A stretch of DNA of 64,000 bases from Duganella sp. BJB476 (GCF_003416895.1 NZ_QVIO01000014.1:1-64000); one strand, 5' to 3'. Counted from the first letter of the stretch, positions 1 to 9,087 are shown. Program-made: numbers and translations. The notes: generated by a model from the letters alone, not told the origin.

Positions 1-107
1 CTTATCTGACCCACGTGCTCCACGGCACTAAGTCTCATCAGCGTCACTCCGCCTGACCGCACCTACCTCCTTATTATCCGATGGAGATGCGGTACGCTCA
101 ATATACG

Positions 108-187
108 AAGTCTGACATTCGGACACGAGCTCATGCATCGGGAGCGATTACGGCTGAATCCGTGTCCGAATGTCAGACTTGACCCCC
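108..187. repeat. REP-like palindromic element, copy 1
   Basis: Two perfect 20-bp inverted arms, AAGTCTGACATTCGGACACG at 108-127 and its reverse complement at 161-180, flank a 33-bp unrelated loop. The right arm continues as GACCCCC (181-187). The same arm sequence recurs as a longer perfect palindrome at 30221-30312. It lies just beyond the 3' end of the ArgP-like gene, where such elements usually sit. It could be a REP/REPIN-type element or a terminator hairpin. The repetition is seen directly; the classification is inference. Confidence 0.7.
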
Positions 188-192
188 ATGGT

Positions 193-1083
193 TTAGAGCA
201 AGAAACGCTGGGCGGTGGCGACGATCTGCTCGGTCAGCGCGCGGGTGAACGGCGTGTCGAGGTTCCATGCATGCCAGTTCAGCTCCACGTCGATGTGGTG
301 GCCGGGCGCCAAGTCGACCAGGCGCTCGCTGGCCAGCGCGCCGGACACCTGGATCTGCGGCATCAGGCCGTACGCCAGGCTGCCATAGATGCACTCGGCG
401 GTGGCGGCCGACTGCGGCATGGTGTGGTGCGGATACGGGCCGTTCAGCTCCAGCACCGTGTGCAGGAAGCCGGTCATCATGTCCTGGTCGCTGACCACGG
501 CGGGCGCCAGCCGCACCGCATCCAGCGAGAATCCGTCGCCAAACCAGTGGCCGGCAAACGCCGGCGTGGCCACGCACACGTAGCGCATCTTGCCCAGCGG
601 CGTGACGTCCGGCCCGTTGGCGTGCTGGTCCGGGTGCTCCTGGGCCACGGCGATGCTGCCGAACACGCTGCCTTCCTGCACCAGGTGCAGCGCCATCTTC
701 TGGTCGGCCAGTTGCACCTTCAGCTGGCAGCGCGGCGGCGATAGCAAGGGCTGCAAACTCATGGGGAACCAGGTCGCCAGGCTGGCCGCATCGACCGCCA
801 GCGCGATCTCCGGCATGCTCACCTTGTGACCCAGATCAATGTCGAGCGACGCTTCCATCAGCCTGACGTTGCGATGGTGCGACACCAGCCGCTGGCCCAG
901 GCCGGTCGGCACTGCCGGCTGGCCGCGCACGATCAGCAGGCGCCCGGCGGCGTCTTCCAGCGCCTTGATGCGTTGCGAAACGGCGGATTGGCTGATGCCC
1001 AGCGCCAAAGCGGCTTTTTCGAAGCTGCCCTGGCTGGCAACGGCGTCCAGCACGGCCAGTGCCCGGTAGTCGAGTGATCCCAT
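193..1083 (-). CDS. argP: ArgP/LysG-type LysR-family transcriptional regulator
   Basis: This 296-residue LysR-type protein has an N-terminal winged HTH (about residues 5-62, with the ISQSAVSQRIKALE stretch typical of ArgP) and a substrate-binding effector domain. The opening LDYRALAVLDAV, the SFEKAA stretch and LATWFP match the ArgP/IciA family, which senses lysine or arginine and usually controls an amino-acid exporter (LysE/ArgO). No exporter is adjacent here; the divergent neighbour at 1229 is a flavoprotein. I chose the ATG at 1083; a GTG at 1092 would add three residues, and neither has a clear ribosome-binding site. Family assignment is solid; the regulated target is unknown. Confidence 0.85.
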   Translation of the reverse strand: MGSLDYRALAVLDAVASQGSFEKAALALGISQSAVSQRIKALEDAAGRLLIVRGQPAVPTGLGQRLVSHHRNVRLMEASLDIDLGHKVSMPEIALAVDAASLATWFPMSLQPLLSPPRCQLKVQLADQKMALHLVQEGSVFGSIAVAQEHPDQHANGPDVTPLGKMRYVCVATPAFAGHWFGDGFSLDAVRLAPAVVSDQDMMTGFLHTVLELNGPYPHHTMPQSAATAECIYGSLAYGLMPQIQVSGALASERLVDLAPGHHIDVELNWHAWNLDTPFTRALTEQIVATAQRFLL

Positions 1084-1228
1084 AAGCTGCACTTATATAA
1101 ATTGGAAACGATAAGTGATACTAATACTCTTTTGCTTTTAAGTAAAACTCGATTACACGTATCGTGCGCGGTAAGCTTGCCTTTTTGGCCGGATATGCCG
1201 TTCAGCCAAACGGTGTAGACTCTGAAAA

Positions 1229-2671
1229 ATGAAAACGCTACGCACCGAAGTCGCCGTCATCGGCGCCGGCACCGCCGGCATGACCGCCTACCGCGCCGCC
1301 ACCACCGGCGGCAAGAAAACCCTGCTGATCGAATCCAACGTCTACGGCACCACCTGCGCCCGCGTGGGCTGCATGCCGAGCAAACTGCTGATCGCGGCGG
1401 CCGAGGCGGCCCATGCGCTGCACGCGGCTCCGGCCTTCGGCGTGCATCCGGGCCAGGTCCGCATCGACGGCAAGGCCGTGATGGCGCGCGTGCGCAGCGA
1501 ACGGGACCGGTTTGTCGGCTTCGTCGTCGAGAGCGTCGACGGCTATCCGGCCGAGGACAAGATCCGCGGCCATGCACGCTTTCTCAGCGCGACCCAGCTG
1601 CAAATCGACGAACACACGCTGATCGAGGCGGAGCGCTTCGTCATCGCCACCGGCTCCACGCCCATCGTGCCGGACGAGTGGCGCGCGGCCGGCCCGCGCG
1701 TGATCACCAGCGACGACGTGTTTTACTGGGACGACCTGCCGGCGTCGATCGCCGTGGCCGGCACCGGCGTCATCGGCCTGGAGCTGGGCCAGGCGCTGGC
1801 GCGGCTGGGCGTGCGGGTGACCGTGTTCGGCCGTGGCGGCAGCGTCGCCCAGCTCAGCGATCCGGACGTGTTGGACGTGGCGCGCCGCGCCATGGCCGAT
1901 GAGCTCGACGTGCGCTTCAAAACCAAGGTGGTCCGGGTCGTGCCGGAGGGCGACGGCCTGGCCGTCACCAGCGAGGACGGCGACGGCGTGCAGCGCACCG
2001 AGCAGTTCAGCTACCTGCTGTCGGCGATCGGCCGGCGCCCGAATGTGCACAAGCTGGGACTGGAGAACACCGGGCTGGAGCGCGATCATCACGGCATTCC
2101 GCTGTACGACCAGCAAACCATGCAATGCGGCGCCAGCGCCATCTTCATCGCCGGCGACGCCGACAACGAACGGCCGCAGCTGCCGGAAGCGGCCGACCAG
2201 GGCCGCATCGCCGGCGACAACGCGGCGCGCTATCCGGCCGTGCAACCTGGCCTGCGCCGCACTCCGCTGACGATCGCCTTCACCGAGCCGCAGATCGCGA
2301 CCCTGGGCGCCAGCTACGAAGAGTTGTGCGCGTCATACGCCGGCCGCTTCTCGGTCGGCAAGGTGTCGTTTGAAAACCAGGGCCGCAGCCGCGTGATGTT
2401 GCAAAACAAGGGCATGCTGCGGGTGTACGCCGAGCACGCCACCGGCCGCTTCCTGGGCGCCGAGATGATCGGTCCCCGTGCCGAGCACATCGGCCACCTG
2501 CTGTCCTGGGCTTGCCAGGCCGGGCTGACCGTCAGCGCCATGCTGGACATGCCCTTCTATCACCCGGTGGTGGAGGAAGGCGTGCGCACCGCCCTGCGCG
2601 ACCTGGCGCACCAGCTGGCCACCGCCCCGGCGCACGACTGCGGCTGCATCGACTGCACCCCCGCACCCTAA
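1229..2671 (+). CDS. Dihydrolipoamide dehydrogenase-like FAD disulfide oxidoreductase
   Basis: A 480-residue class I pyridine nucleotide-disulfide oxidoreductase. It has an N-terminal FAD fold (VIGAGTAGMTAYRAA), the redox-active pair in TCARVGCMPSK, an NAD-binding fold around residues 175-200 (VAGTGVIGLELGQALA), the second FAD motif (FIAGDAD) and a dimerisation domain with the catalytic HPVVEEG motif. It resembles Lpd or MerA-type enzymes, but no 2-oxoacid dehydrogenase genes are nearby, so the substrate is uncertain. The GG(T)CLN stretch usual before the first Cys is replaced by YGTTCAR. The C-terminus carries an unusual Cys cluster, HDCGCIDC. It is divergent from the argP-like gene across 145 bp. 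Confidence 0.8.
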   Translation: MKTLRTEVAVIGAGTAGMTAYRAATTGGKKTLLIESNVYGTTCARVGCMPSKLLIAAAEAAHALHAAPAFGVHPGQVRIDGKAVMARVRSERDRFVGFVVESVDGYPAEDKIRGHARFLSATQLQIDEHTLIEAERFVIATGSTPIVPDEWRAAGPRVITSDDVFYWDDLPASIAVAGTGVIGLELGQALARLGVRVTVFGRGGSVAQLSDPDVLDVARRAMADELDVRFKTKVVRVVPEGDGLAVTSEDGDGVQRTEQFSYLLSAIGRRPNVHKLGLENTGLERDHHGIPLYDQQTMQCGASAIFIAGDADNERPQLPEAADQGRIAGDNAARYPAVQPGLRRTPLTIAFTEPQIATLGASYEELCASYAGRFSVGKVSFENQGRSRVMLQNKGMLRVYAEHATGRFLGAEMIGPRAEHIGHLLSWACQAGLTVSAMLDMPFYHPVVEEGVRTALRDLAHQLATAPAHDCGCIDCTPAP

Positions 2672-2742
2672 AATACAACAATCTCACACATTCTCACCGA
2701 AACACCGTATGCTGCTGGCTCGATAGTTTTTTATCAACGGCA

Positions 2743-3879
2743 ATGAAGATACGTAAAGTCACGGCAGCCGATCTGAAGCTGGGCATGCTGATACCGTGGA
2801 ATGTGTACGGCGAAAACGGCGCCCTGCTGGTCCGCAAGGGGCATATGATCGCCAGCGCCAACCAGATCGATTACCTGGTCGAGCGCGGTTCGTTCGAGGA
2901 CCACAGCGGGCAGCATGAAGCCCCCCGCGAACCGGACTCGGCGCTGCGCAAGCTCAACGCCGCCAGCCTGGAGCTGCACGCACTGTTGCAAGCCGTGTCG
3001 CAGCGCGCCGCGCCGCCGGATCTGCGCCGCCGCCTGGACGATGTGGCGCTGCTGGTCACCGATGCCGTGGCCGTCAATGCCGACGTGGCCGTTGCCACCA
3101 TCCTGCACAACCAGCGCGCCGCGCCCTACGCGGTGCGTCATTGCATCGATACCGCCGTCGTTGCGCAGTTGCTGGCCAAGGCGAAGCAGCTGTCGCCGGA
3201 AGAGACCGCGAGCCTGACGCTGGCCGCGTTGACGATGAACGTCGCCATGCTGGAGCAACACCAGCGCATGCAGGACAGCCGCCTCGAACTCAGCGCAGCC
3301 GATCGCGCCGTGGTGCAAGCCCATCCCGAAGCCGGCGTGCAACTGCTGCGCCTGGCCGGCATCGCCGACCAGGCCTGGTTGGACTGCATCCTGCATCACC
3401 ATGAAAACGAAGACGGCAGCGGCTATCCGCTGCGCAAGTCGGGCGCGCAGATTCCGCCGCTGGCGCGCTTGCTGGCGCTGGCCGACCGCTATTGCGCCCG
3501 CGTGGCCGAGCGCGCCTGGCGCAAGACCATGACCCCGCACGCCGCCCTGCGCGACCTGCTGCTGGAATCGAACGTGACGGTGGATGGCAACCTGGCCGCG
3601 CTGCTGATACGCGAGCTGGGCATTTATCCCATCGGCACCTATGTGCGCTTGATTAATGGCGAGATCGGCGTGGTGTCGCGCCGCGGCCTGCAATCGACCA
3701 CGCCGCATGTGGAATCGGTGATCGGCCCGCGCGGCGCGCCGCTGGAGGTGTTCCTGCAACGCGATACGCGCGCCGAGCTGCACGGCATCCGCGAGGTGCT
3801 GAGCCATGCACAGCTGGCCACGCTGCAGGCGCCACCGCTGCGCATGGAGCAGGTGTGGGGCCGCAGCGCCGCCGTTTAG
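2743..3879 (+). CDS. HD-GYP-family protein with degenerate HD motif
   Basis: A 378-residue protein with a short N-terminal domain (residues 1-50, LKLGMLIPWNVYGENG) followed by an HD-GYP domain. The GYP signature (HHHENEDGSGYP, about 218-229) and the downstream ALAD are intact. Where active cyclic-di-GMP phosphodiesterases have LLHDIGK, this protein reads LTMNVAM (M165-N166), so the metal-binding HD pair is gone. A receptor or scaffold role, or altered metal use, is likelier than normal c-di-GMP hydrolysis. The ATG at 2743 is used because the open frame further upstream runs back into the preceding gene. The last part (about 285-378) resembles the C-terminal extension of other HD-GYP proteins. 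Confidence 0.75.
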   Translation: MKIRKVTAADLKLGMLIPWNVYGENGALLVRKGHMIASANQIDYLVERGSFEDHSGQHEAPREPDSALRKLNAASLELHALLQAVSQRAAPPDLRRRLDDVALLVTDAVAVNADVAVATILHNQRAAPYAVRHCIDTAVVAQLLAKAKQLSPEETASLTLAALTMNVAMLEQHQRMQDSRLELSAADRAVVQAHPEAGVQLLRLAGIADQAWLDCILHHHENEDGSGYPLRKSGAQIPPLARLLALADRYCARVAERAWRKTMTPHAALRDLLLESNVTVDGNLAALLIRELGIYPIGTYVRLINGEIGVVSRRGLQSTTPHVESVIGPRGAPLEVFLQRDTRAELHGIREVLSHAQLATLQAPPLRMEQVWGRSAAV

Positions 3880-3886
3880 GCGAGTA

Positions 3887-4369
3887 CTAGTTCAGCATCG
3901 CATCCAGCCGGCCTTGCTGCGCCAGGTCGCGCAGCACGCGGATGGTGTCGATATCCGACTCCTGGTAGGCCGAGCGGCGGAAATCGTCGTACATCGCGTT
4001 GGCGGCGTCGGTCGCCGCGTCGTGGCCGTCGTCGTACTGGAAGCGCACGTACAGCGTATCGGCGGTCGGCGTTTCGATGGTCATCGTCAGGCTGGACTGG
4101 CTGATGTCCTGCTGCGCCGCCACTTCGTAGCGCACCTGGCGCATCGGCTCCAGCACCACGCGGTCTTCGATGACCAGCTTGCCGTAGGTCAGGCGGCGGC
4201 GGAAGCCGTTCTCGACGCGCTCGTCGATGACGCACTCGTCCAGGTGCGGCACGAACAGCTTCGGCGATTCGGCGCGCAGCACCAGGCCGCTCCACAGCTG
4301 CTTGAGGCTCAGGGCATCGATCAGCGGATTCAGCGGGTCGTTAATTTCAATTAAATGTTCGAATTTCAT
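3887..4369 (-). CDS. DUF1857 (AtaL-like) SRPBCC-fold protein
   Basis: A 160-residue protein matching the DUF1857/AtaL-like family: an N-terminal 'IEINDPLNP', then LSLKQLWSGLVLRAESP and FVPHLDEC, followed by alternating beta-strands of a START/SRPBCC-type ligand-binding fold. No signal peptide or membrane segment is seen, so it should be cytoplasmic. No enzymatic function is established for most of the family. I used the internal ATG at 4369 (MKFEHL), because the 19 residues before it look non-coding. It converges on the HD-GYP gene with 7 bp between stops. Confidence 0.8.
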   Translation of the reverse strand: MKFEHLIEINDPLNPLIDALSLKQLWSGLVLRAESPKLFVPHLDECVIDERVENGFRRRLTYGKLVIEDRVVLEPMRQVRYEVAAQQDISQSSLTMTIETPTADTLYVRFQYDDGHDAATDAANAMYDDFRRSAYQESDIDTIRVLRDLAQQGRLDAMLN

Positions 4370-4451
4370 AGGGAAACCATGTCTAGGGCAGGCGCGTACG
4401 CGCCTCATCCCCGCATGGTAACGCAAATGCCGCCATCGCTACTGCGCCTGC

Positions 4452-5360
4452 TCAGGCGATGCCGACATCCCAGTAGGGTTCCGGCCCGAAACGCCGGCTG
4501 AAGAAGTCGATGAAGGCCTGGCTCTTGGGCGGCAGGAAACGGCGGTTCAGGTAGACGGCGGAAATCACCGAATCGGTGGTCTGGTAGCCCGGCAACACCC
4601 GTACCAGGGCGCCGCTGCGCAGCTGGTCGGCCACCAGCCAGGTCGACGACAGGCCGATGCCCAGCCCGGCGATGGCGGCGTCGCGCAGCGCCTCGCCGTT
4701 GTCGCTGCGAAAGCGGCCGCCGACGCGCAGCAGCAGCTCGCTGCCGTCGCGCTCGAGCAGCCGCCACGGGTTCATCGCTTGCAGCACCAGGCATTCGTGC
4801 TGCAACAGGTCGGCCGGCTGCCGCGGCACGCCGCGCCGGCGCAGGTAGTCGGGCGAGGCGCACAACACCAGCTTGCTCGGCGCCAGCGGCCGCGCCACCA
4901 GCGCCGAATCGCGCAGCGGGCCGATGCGGATGGCGACGTCGATGCCGTCCGCCGCCAGGTCGTGGGCGCTGTCGGACAGGCGCAGGTCCAGCTGCACGCC
5001 GGGATGTTCCTCCAGGAACTGCGCCACCTCCGGCACGATGTACAGCCGCCCGAACGTCACCGAGGCCGCCACCCGCAGCAAGCCCTGTGCCTGGGCGTTG
5101 CCGTGGCCGACCGCCGTCGAGGCCTGCTCGGCCGCATCCAGCAGTGCCACGGCGCGTTCCAGGAACACTTCGCCGTCCTGCGTCACGGTGATCTGGCGCG
5201 TGGTCCGGTGCAGCAGGCGCGCGCCCAGCTGCTTTTCCAGCTGCGCCATGCGGGTGCTGGACGCAGCCGGCGACAGGCCGAATTCGCGCCCGGCGGCGGA
5301 CAGGTTGCGGGTCGCGCATACCCGCACAAACAGCGCCACGTCGGTCAGGTCCAGAGCCAT
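4452..5360 (-). CDS. LysR-family regulator divergent from alcohol dehydrogenase
   Basis: A 302-residue LysR-type regulator with an N-terminal HTH (residues 5-60; LSAAGREFGLSPAASSTRMAQLEKQLG) and a C-terminal effector domain ending in RRFGPEPYWD. It resembles the CrgA/DsdC-like subgroup that often controls an adjacent divergent oxidoreductase gene, here the dehydrogenase at 5462. The start is taken at ATG 5360 (MALDLTDV); a frame extension to 5426 would cover the promoter region and its inverted repeat. The arrangement suggests autoregulation plus activation or repression of the dehydrogenase, which is inference. Confidence 0.85.
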   Translation of the reverse strand: MALDLTDVALFVRVCATRNLSAAGREFGLSPAASSTRMAQLEKQLGARLLHRTTRQITVTQDGEVFLERAVALLDAAEQASTAVGHGNAQAQGLLRVAASVTFGRLYIVPEVAQFLEEHPGVQLDLRLSDSAHDLAADGIDVAIRIGPLRDSALVARPLAPSKLVLCASPDYLRRRGVPRQPADLLQHECLVLQAMNPWRLLERDGSELLLRVGGRFRSDNGEALRDAAIAGLGIGLSSTWLVADQLRSGALVRVLPGYQTTDSVISAVYLNRRFLPPKSQAFIDFFSRRFGPEPYWDVGIA

Positions 5361-5370
5361 TTTATTGATT

Positions 5371-5391
5371 TGATGAAGAATGATTTCATCA
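5371..5391. promoter_or_regulatory. Candidate LysR operator (inverted repeat)
   Basis: The 7-bp arms TGATGAA and TTCATCA are separated by 7 bp (GAATGAT) in the intergenic region between the divergent LysR gene and the zinc-type dehydrogenase. It lies 11 bp before the LysR start. An AT-rich dyad in this position is typical of a LysR regulatory site. The symmetry is seen; the binding is inferred. Confidence 0.5.
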
Positions 5392-5461
5392 TTATGCCAA
5401 TTATCAAAGTAAATGCGGCGATTCATACTGCGTCCATCAAAACTTTTATCTGGAGCAAACC

Positions 5462-6454
5462 ATGAAAGCCATCGCCGTCACCAACACCGCCCTGCAAGAT
5501 GTGGAAATCGCCGTCCCTGTCGCCACCGGCCACGATCTGCTGGTCAAGATCGAAGCCGTCTCCGTCAATCCGGTCGACACCAAGGTGCGCGCCGGCGAAG
5601 CGGCCGACGCCGCCCCGCGCGTGCTGGGCTGGGACGCCGCCGGCACCGTGACCGCCGTCGGCCCGGACGTGACCCTGTTCAAGGTGGGCGACGCCGTCTA
5701 CTACGCCGGCAGCATCGTCCGCCCCGGCGCCAACAGCGAATTCCACCTGGTCGATGAGCGCATCGTCGGCCGCAAGCCGGCCAGCCTGGACTTCAACCAC
5801 GCCGCCGCCCTGCCGCTGACCTCGATCACGGCATGGGAAGCATTGTTCGACCGCCTGGCGATTCGCCGCGACGGCGCCGACGCCGGCAAGCGCGTGCTGG
5901 TGATCGGCGGCGCCGGCGGCGTCGGCTCGATCGCGATCCAGCTGGCCAAGCAGCTGTCCGGCCTGACGGTGATTGCCACCGCCTCGCGTCCCGAATCGGC
6001 CAAGTGGGTGCGCGAGCTGGGCGCCGACCACGTGATCGACCACAACGGCGACATGGCGGCGCAACTGCTGGCGCTGGAGATCGCCAGCGTCGACTACGTG
6101 CTGTGCCTGAGCGACACCGATCCGCATTTCGACGCCATCGCGCAAGTGATCGCGCCGCAGGGCAAGGTGGTCAGCATCGTCCACAACACGGCGCCGCTGG
6201 ACATGGACAAGCTGTTCGCCAAGAGCGTGACCTGGGTGTGGGAAATGATGTTCACCCGCTCGATGTTCGGCACGCCGGACATGATCGAACAGCACAAGCT
6301 GCTGGACGAAGTGGCGGCATTGATCGACGCCGGCAAGCTGAAGACCACGCTGGGCGAGGTCTACGGCAAGATCAGCGCCGCCAACCTGCGCCGCGCGCAC
6401 GAGGCGCTGGAAAGCCGCCGCACCATCGGCAAGATCGTGTTGTCGGGCTTCTGA
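5462..6454 (+). CDS. Zinc-type alcohol dehydrogenase-like / quinone oxidoreductase
   Basis: A 330-residue medium-chain dehydrogenase/reductase. It has an N-terminal GroES-like domain (EAVSVNPVDTKVRAG, residues 30-50) and a C-terminal Rossmann fold with VLVIGGAGGVGSIAIQLA (about 151-168). The sequence fits the zinc-binding alcohol dehydrogenase subfamily often called adh_fam_1, which reduces quinones or alpha,beta-unsaturated carbonyls with NADPH. The catalytic-zinc ligands of true alcohol dehydrogenases are not evident. It is probably controlled by the divergent LysR gene. A good ribosome-binding stretch (CTGGAGCAAACC) precedes ATG 5462. Confidence 0.85.
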   Translation: MKAIAVTNTALQDVEIAVPVATGHDLLVKIEAVSVNPVDTKVRAGEAADAAPRVLGWDAAGTVTAVGPDVTLFKVGDAVYYAGSIVRPGANSEFHLVDERIVGRKPASLDFNHAAALPLTSITAWEALFDRLAIRRDGADAGKRVLVIGGAGGVGSIAIQLAKQLSGLTVIATASRPESAKWVRELGADHVIDHNGDMAAQLLALEIASVDYVLCLSDTDPHFDAIAQVIAPQGKVVSIVHNTAPLDMDKLFAKSVTWVWEMMFTRSMFGTPDMIEQHKLLDEVAALIDAGKLKTTLGEVYGKISAANLRRAHEALESRRTIGKIVLSGF

Positions 6455-6506
6455 CCGGCCGGGGGCTGTACAATGGCTGGCTGTTCCCTAGCCAGATCGT
6501 TGCCTG

Positions 6507-8567
6507 ATGTCCAAAGCCCCCCAATTCGGTCTTAATGTCCCGCAAAGCGAGGCCGTCATGTACCTGGACGGCCCTTGCCTGGTGCTGGCCGGCGCGGGCT
6601 CGGGCAAGACGCGCGTGATCACCCAGAAGATCGCCCACCTGATCGAGGACCGCGGCTACGATCCGCGCACCATCGCCGCGCTGACCTTCACCAACAAGGC
6701 CGCGCTGGAGATGCAGGAGCGTATCGCCAAGCTGCTCAAGCAGCCTCGGCAGGCGAAGCAGTTGACGGTCTCGACCTTCCACTCGCTGGGCGTCAAGATC
6801 CTGCGCCAGGAAGCCAACGGCGTCGGCCTCAAGGACCGCTTCTCCATCATGGACAGCGACGATTGCGGCTCGCTGATCCAGGACATGGCGATCACCACCG
6901 ACAAGCAGGTGGTGCGGCGCATCCAGACCGATATTTCGCTGTGGAAGAACGGCCTGGTCGATCCGGCGATCGCGCTGCACAACGCCAAGGACGAGGACGA
7001 GGCGCAATCGGCGCGCATCTACGCCAGCTACGTGGCGACGCTGTCGGCCTACCAGGCGGTGGACTTCGACGACCTGATCCGCCTGCCGGTGGAACTGTTC
7101 CGCAGCAACGAGCCGGTGCGCGACAAGTGGCAGCGTCGCCTGCGCTACCTGCTGATGGACGAATACCAGGACACCAACACCTGCCAGTACGAGCTGGTCA
7201 AGCTGCTGGTGACGGGCATCGGCAAGAAGCCGATGTTCACCGCCGTGGGCGACGACGACCAGGCGATCTACGCCTGGCGCGGCGCGTCGGTGGAAAACCT
7301 GAAGACGCTGCAAACCGACTTCCCCGACCTGCAGGTGATCAAGCTGGAGCAGAACTACCGCTCCACCACCCGCATCCTGCAAGCGGCCAATGCGGTGATC
7401 GGCAACAATCCCAAGCTGTTCGAGAAATCGCTGTGGTCCGAGCACGGGTTGGGCGAACCGATCAACGTGCTGGGCATGGCCAACGACGACCAGGAAGCCG
7501 AGCAGGTGGCGATCATGATTTCGGCCGACCATTTCCAGCGCAAGAACAAGTGGTCCGACTACGCCATCCTGTATCGCGGCAACCACCAGGCCCGCATCAT
7601 CGAACAGACGCTGCGCAAGGAGCGCATCCCGTACACGATCTCCGGCGGCCAGAGCTTCTTCGACAAGGCCGAGATCAAGGACATCATCAGCTACCTGCGT
7701 CTGCTGGCCAACACCGACGACGATCCGGCCTTCATCCGCGCCGTGACCACGCCGCGGCGCGGCGTCGGCCAGTCGACGCTGGAGACGCTGGGCACCTTCT
7801 CAGGTCAATGGCAGTGCTCGCTGTTCGAGGCGGTGTTCAAGGGGGGCATCGAAGGTCTGTTGAATGATCGCCAGTTGCTGCCGTTGCGCGACTTCTGCAA
7901 CTTCATCAACAACCTGGAGGCGCGCGCCAGCCGGCCCGGTCCGAGCGGCAGCGGCGACAACGCGGCCCAGGTGCTGGACGACTTGCTGGAAGCGATCAAC
8001 TACGAATCCTTCCTCTACGATATGTTCGACGAGCGCGCCGCGCAGGCCAGGTGGCAGAACGTGCTGGAGTTCACCAACTGGCTCAAGGAGCGCGGCCGTG
8101 GCGGCAAGGACCGCGACAGCGAAGAGAAAAACGTGCTGGAGCTGACGCAGATGGTGGCGCTGATGTCCATGCTTGAAGGCCAGGACGAAGACCCGGATGC
8201 GGTGCGCATGTCGACCCTGCACGCGTCGAAGGGACTGGAGTATCCGCATGTGTTCCTGGTCGGCGTCGAGGAAGGCATCCTGCCGCACAAGGGCGATCCC
8301 GACGCGCCCGCCGAGACCATTGCCGCCCGCGTGCAGGAAGAGCGGCGCCTGATGTACGTCGGCATCACGCGCGCGCAACGCACGCTGCAGATCACCTGGT
8401 GCAAGAAGCGCAAGCGCGCGGGCGAGCAGGTGCATTGCGATCCGTCGCGCTTCATCAAGGAGATGGAGCTCGACGTCGGCAACGCCGTGCCGGCCGAGTC
8501 CGAAGTGTTGACGCCGAAGGAGCGGCTGGCACGGATGAAGGAACTATTAACCACACCGAAGACGTAA
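6507..8567 (+). CDS. rep: ATP-dependent DNA helicase Rep
   Basis: A 686-residue superfamily 1A helicase of the UvrD/Rep type that unwinds DNA 3'-5' and helps replication forks pass protein blocks. Visible motifs in order: Q motif (GLNVPQSEAV), Walker A (AGAGSGKTR, residues 28-36), TFTNKAALEM (motif Ia), MDEYQDTN (motif II), GDDDQAIYAWRGA (motif III), QNYRST (motif IV), MSTLHASKGLEYPHVFLVGVEEG (motif V, quoted in parts) and RRLMYVGITRAQ (motif VI). Length is normal for Rep. It starts 52 bp after the dehydrogenase gene. Confidence 0.93.
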   Translation: MSKAPQFGLNVPQSEAVMYLDGPCLVLAGAGSGKTRVITQKIAHLIEDRGYDPRTIAALTFTNKAALEMQERIAKLLKQPRQAKQLTVSTFHSLGVKILRQEANGVGLKDRFSIMDSDDCGSLIQDMAITTDKQVVRRIQTDISLWKNGLVDPAIALHNAKDEDEAQSARIYASYVATLSAYQAVDFDDLIRLPVELFRSNEPVRDKWQRRLRYLLMDEYQDTNTCQYELVKLLVTGIGKKPMFTAVGDDDQAIYAWRGASVENLKTLQTDFPDLQVIKLEQNYRSTTRILQAANAVIGNNPKLFEKSLWSEHGLGEPINVLGMANDDQEAEQVAIMISADHFQRKNKWSDYAILYRGNHQARIIEQTLRKERIPYTISGGQSFFDKAEIKDIISYLRLLANTDDDPAFIRAVTTPRRGVGQSTLETLGTFSGQWQCSLFEAVFKGGIEGLLNDRQLLPLRDFCNFINNLEARASRPGPSGSGDNAAQVLDDLLEAINYESFLYDMFDERAAQARWQNVLEFTNWLKERGRGGKDRDSEEKNVLELTQMVALMSMLEGQDEDPDAVRMSTLHASKGLEYPHVFLVGVEEGILPHKGDPDAPAETIAARVQEERRLMYVGITRAQRTLQITWCKKRKRAGEQVHCDPSRFIKEMELDVGNAVPAESEVLTPKERLARMKELLTTPKT

Positions 8568-8631
8568 TCGAACAGGCCTTGTGCTAGCATCGGCATGTGC
8601 CAATCTGGCGCGATTTCACCGGAGGTGACAC

Positions 8632-9087
8632 TTGCGTACCCAGCTCATTGCGTCTGTCGTTCTTGCCTGCGCGCTGTTGCCCGCCGCCCGCGCCGCCGAC
8701 ATTGCCACCAAGGCCGAAGCGGAGGCGATGGTGCATAAAGCCTTGAAGTTCCTGAAGTCCAACGGCAAGGACAAAACCTACGGCGAGATCAACAAGAGGG
8801 ACGGCCAGTTCACCGACCGCGACCTGTACCTGACCGTGTACGGCCTGGACGGCGTGGTGCGCGCGCACGGCGCCAACGCCAAGATGATCGGCAAGAACCT
8901 GATGGAAATTAAGGACGTCGACGGCAAGGCCTTCGTCAAGGAACGCGTCGAGCTGGCGAAGAAAAAGCAGCCGTTCTGGCAGGACTACAAGTTCACCAAT
9001 CCGACCAGCGGCCAGATCGAACCGAAGTCCATGTACTGCATGCCGGAAGACGACATGGTGGTCTGTGGCGGGGTCTACCTTAAGTAA
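8632..9087 (+). CDS. Secreted single-cache-domain protein
   Basis: A 151-residue protein with a cleavable signal peptide (MRTQLIASVVLACALLPAARA, about 21 residues) and one small cache-type sensor domain (KTYGEINKRDGQFTDRDLYLTVYG, split between the cache helix and strands; then DVDGKAF). Cache domains bind small ligands in the periplasm and are usually attached to receptors; here the domain stands alone. The start is TTG, fixed by a strong GGAGGTGA at 8621-8628 and by the signal peptide; no in-frame ATG or GTG fits. Two Cys near the C-terminus (YCMPEDDMVVCGG) could form a disulfide. Confidence 0.75.
   Translation: MRTQLIASVVLACALLPAARAADIATKAEAEAMVHKALKFLKSNGKDKTYGEINKRDGQFTDRDLYLTVYGLDGVVRAHGANAKMIGKNLMEIKDVDGKAFVKERVELAKKKQPFWQDYKFTNPTSGQIEPKSMYCMPEDDMVVCGGVYLK

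Noticed and set aside
2512..2742. N-terminal extension of the HD-GYP protein
   Set aside because: It overlaps the 3' end of the flavoprotein gene, with no family similarity; ATG 2743 is the plausible start.
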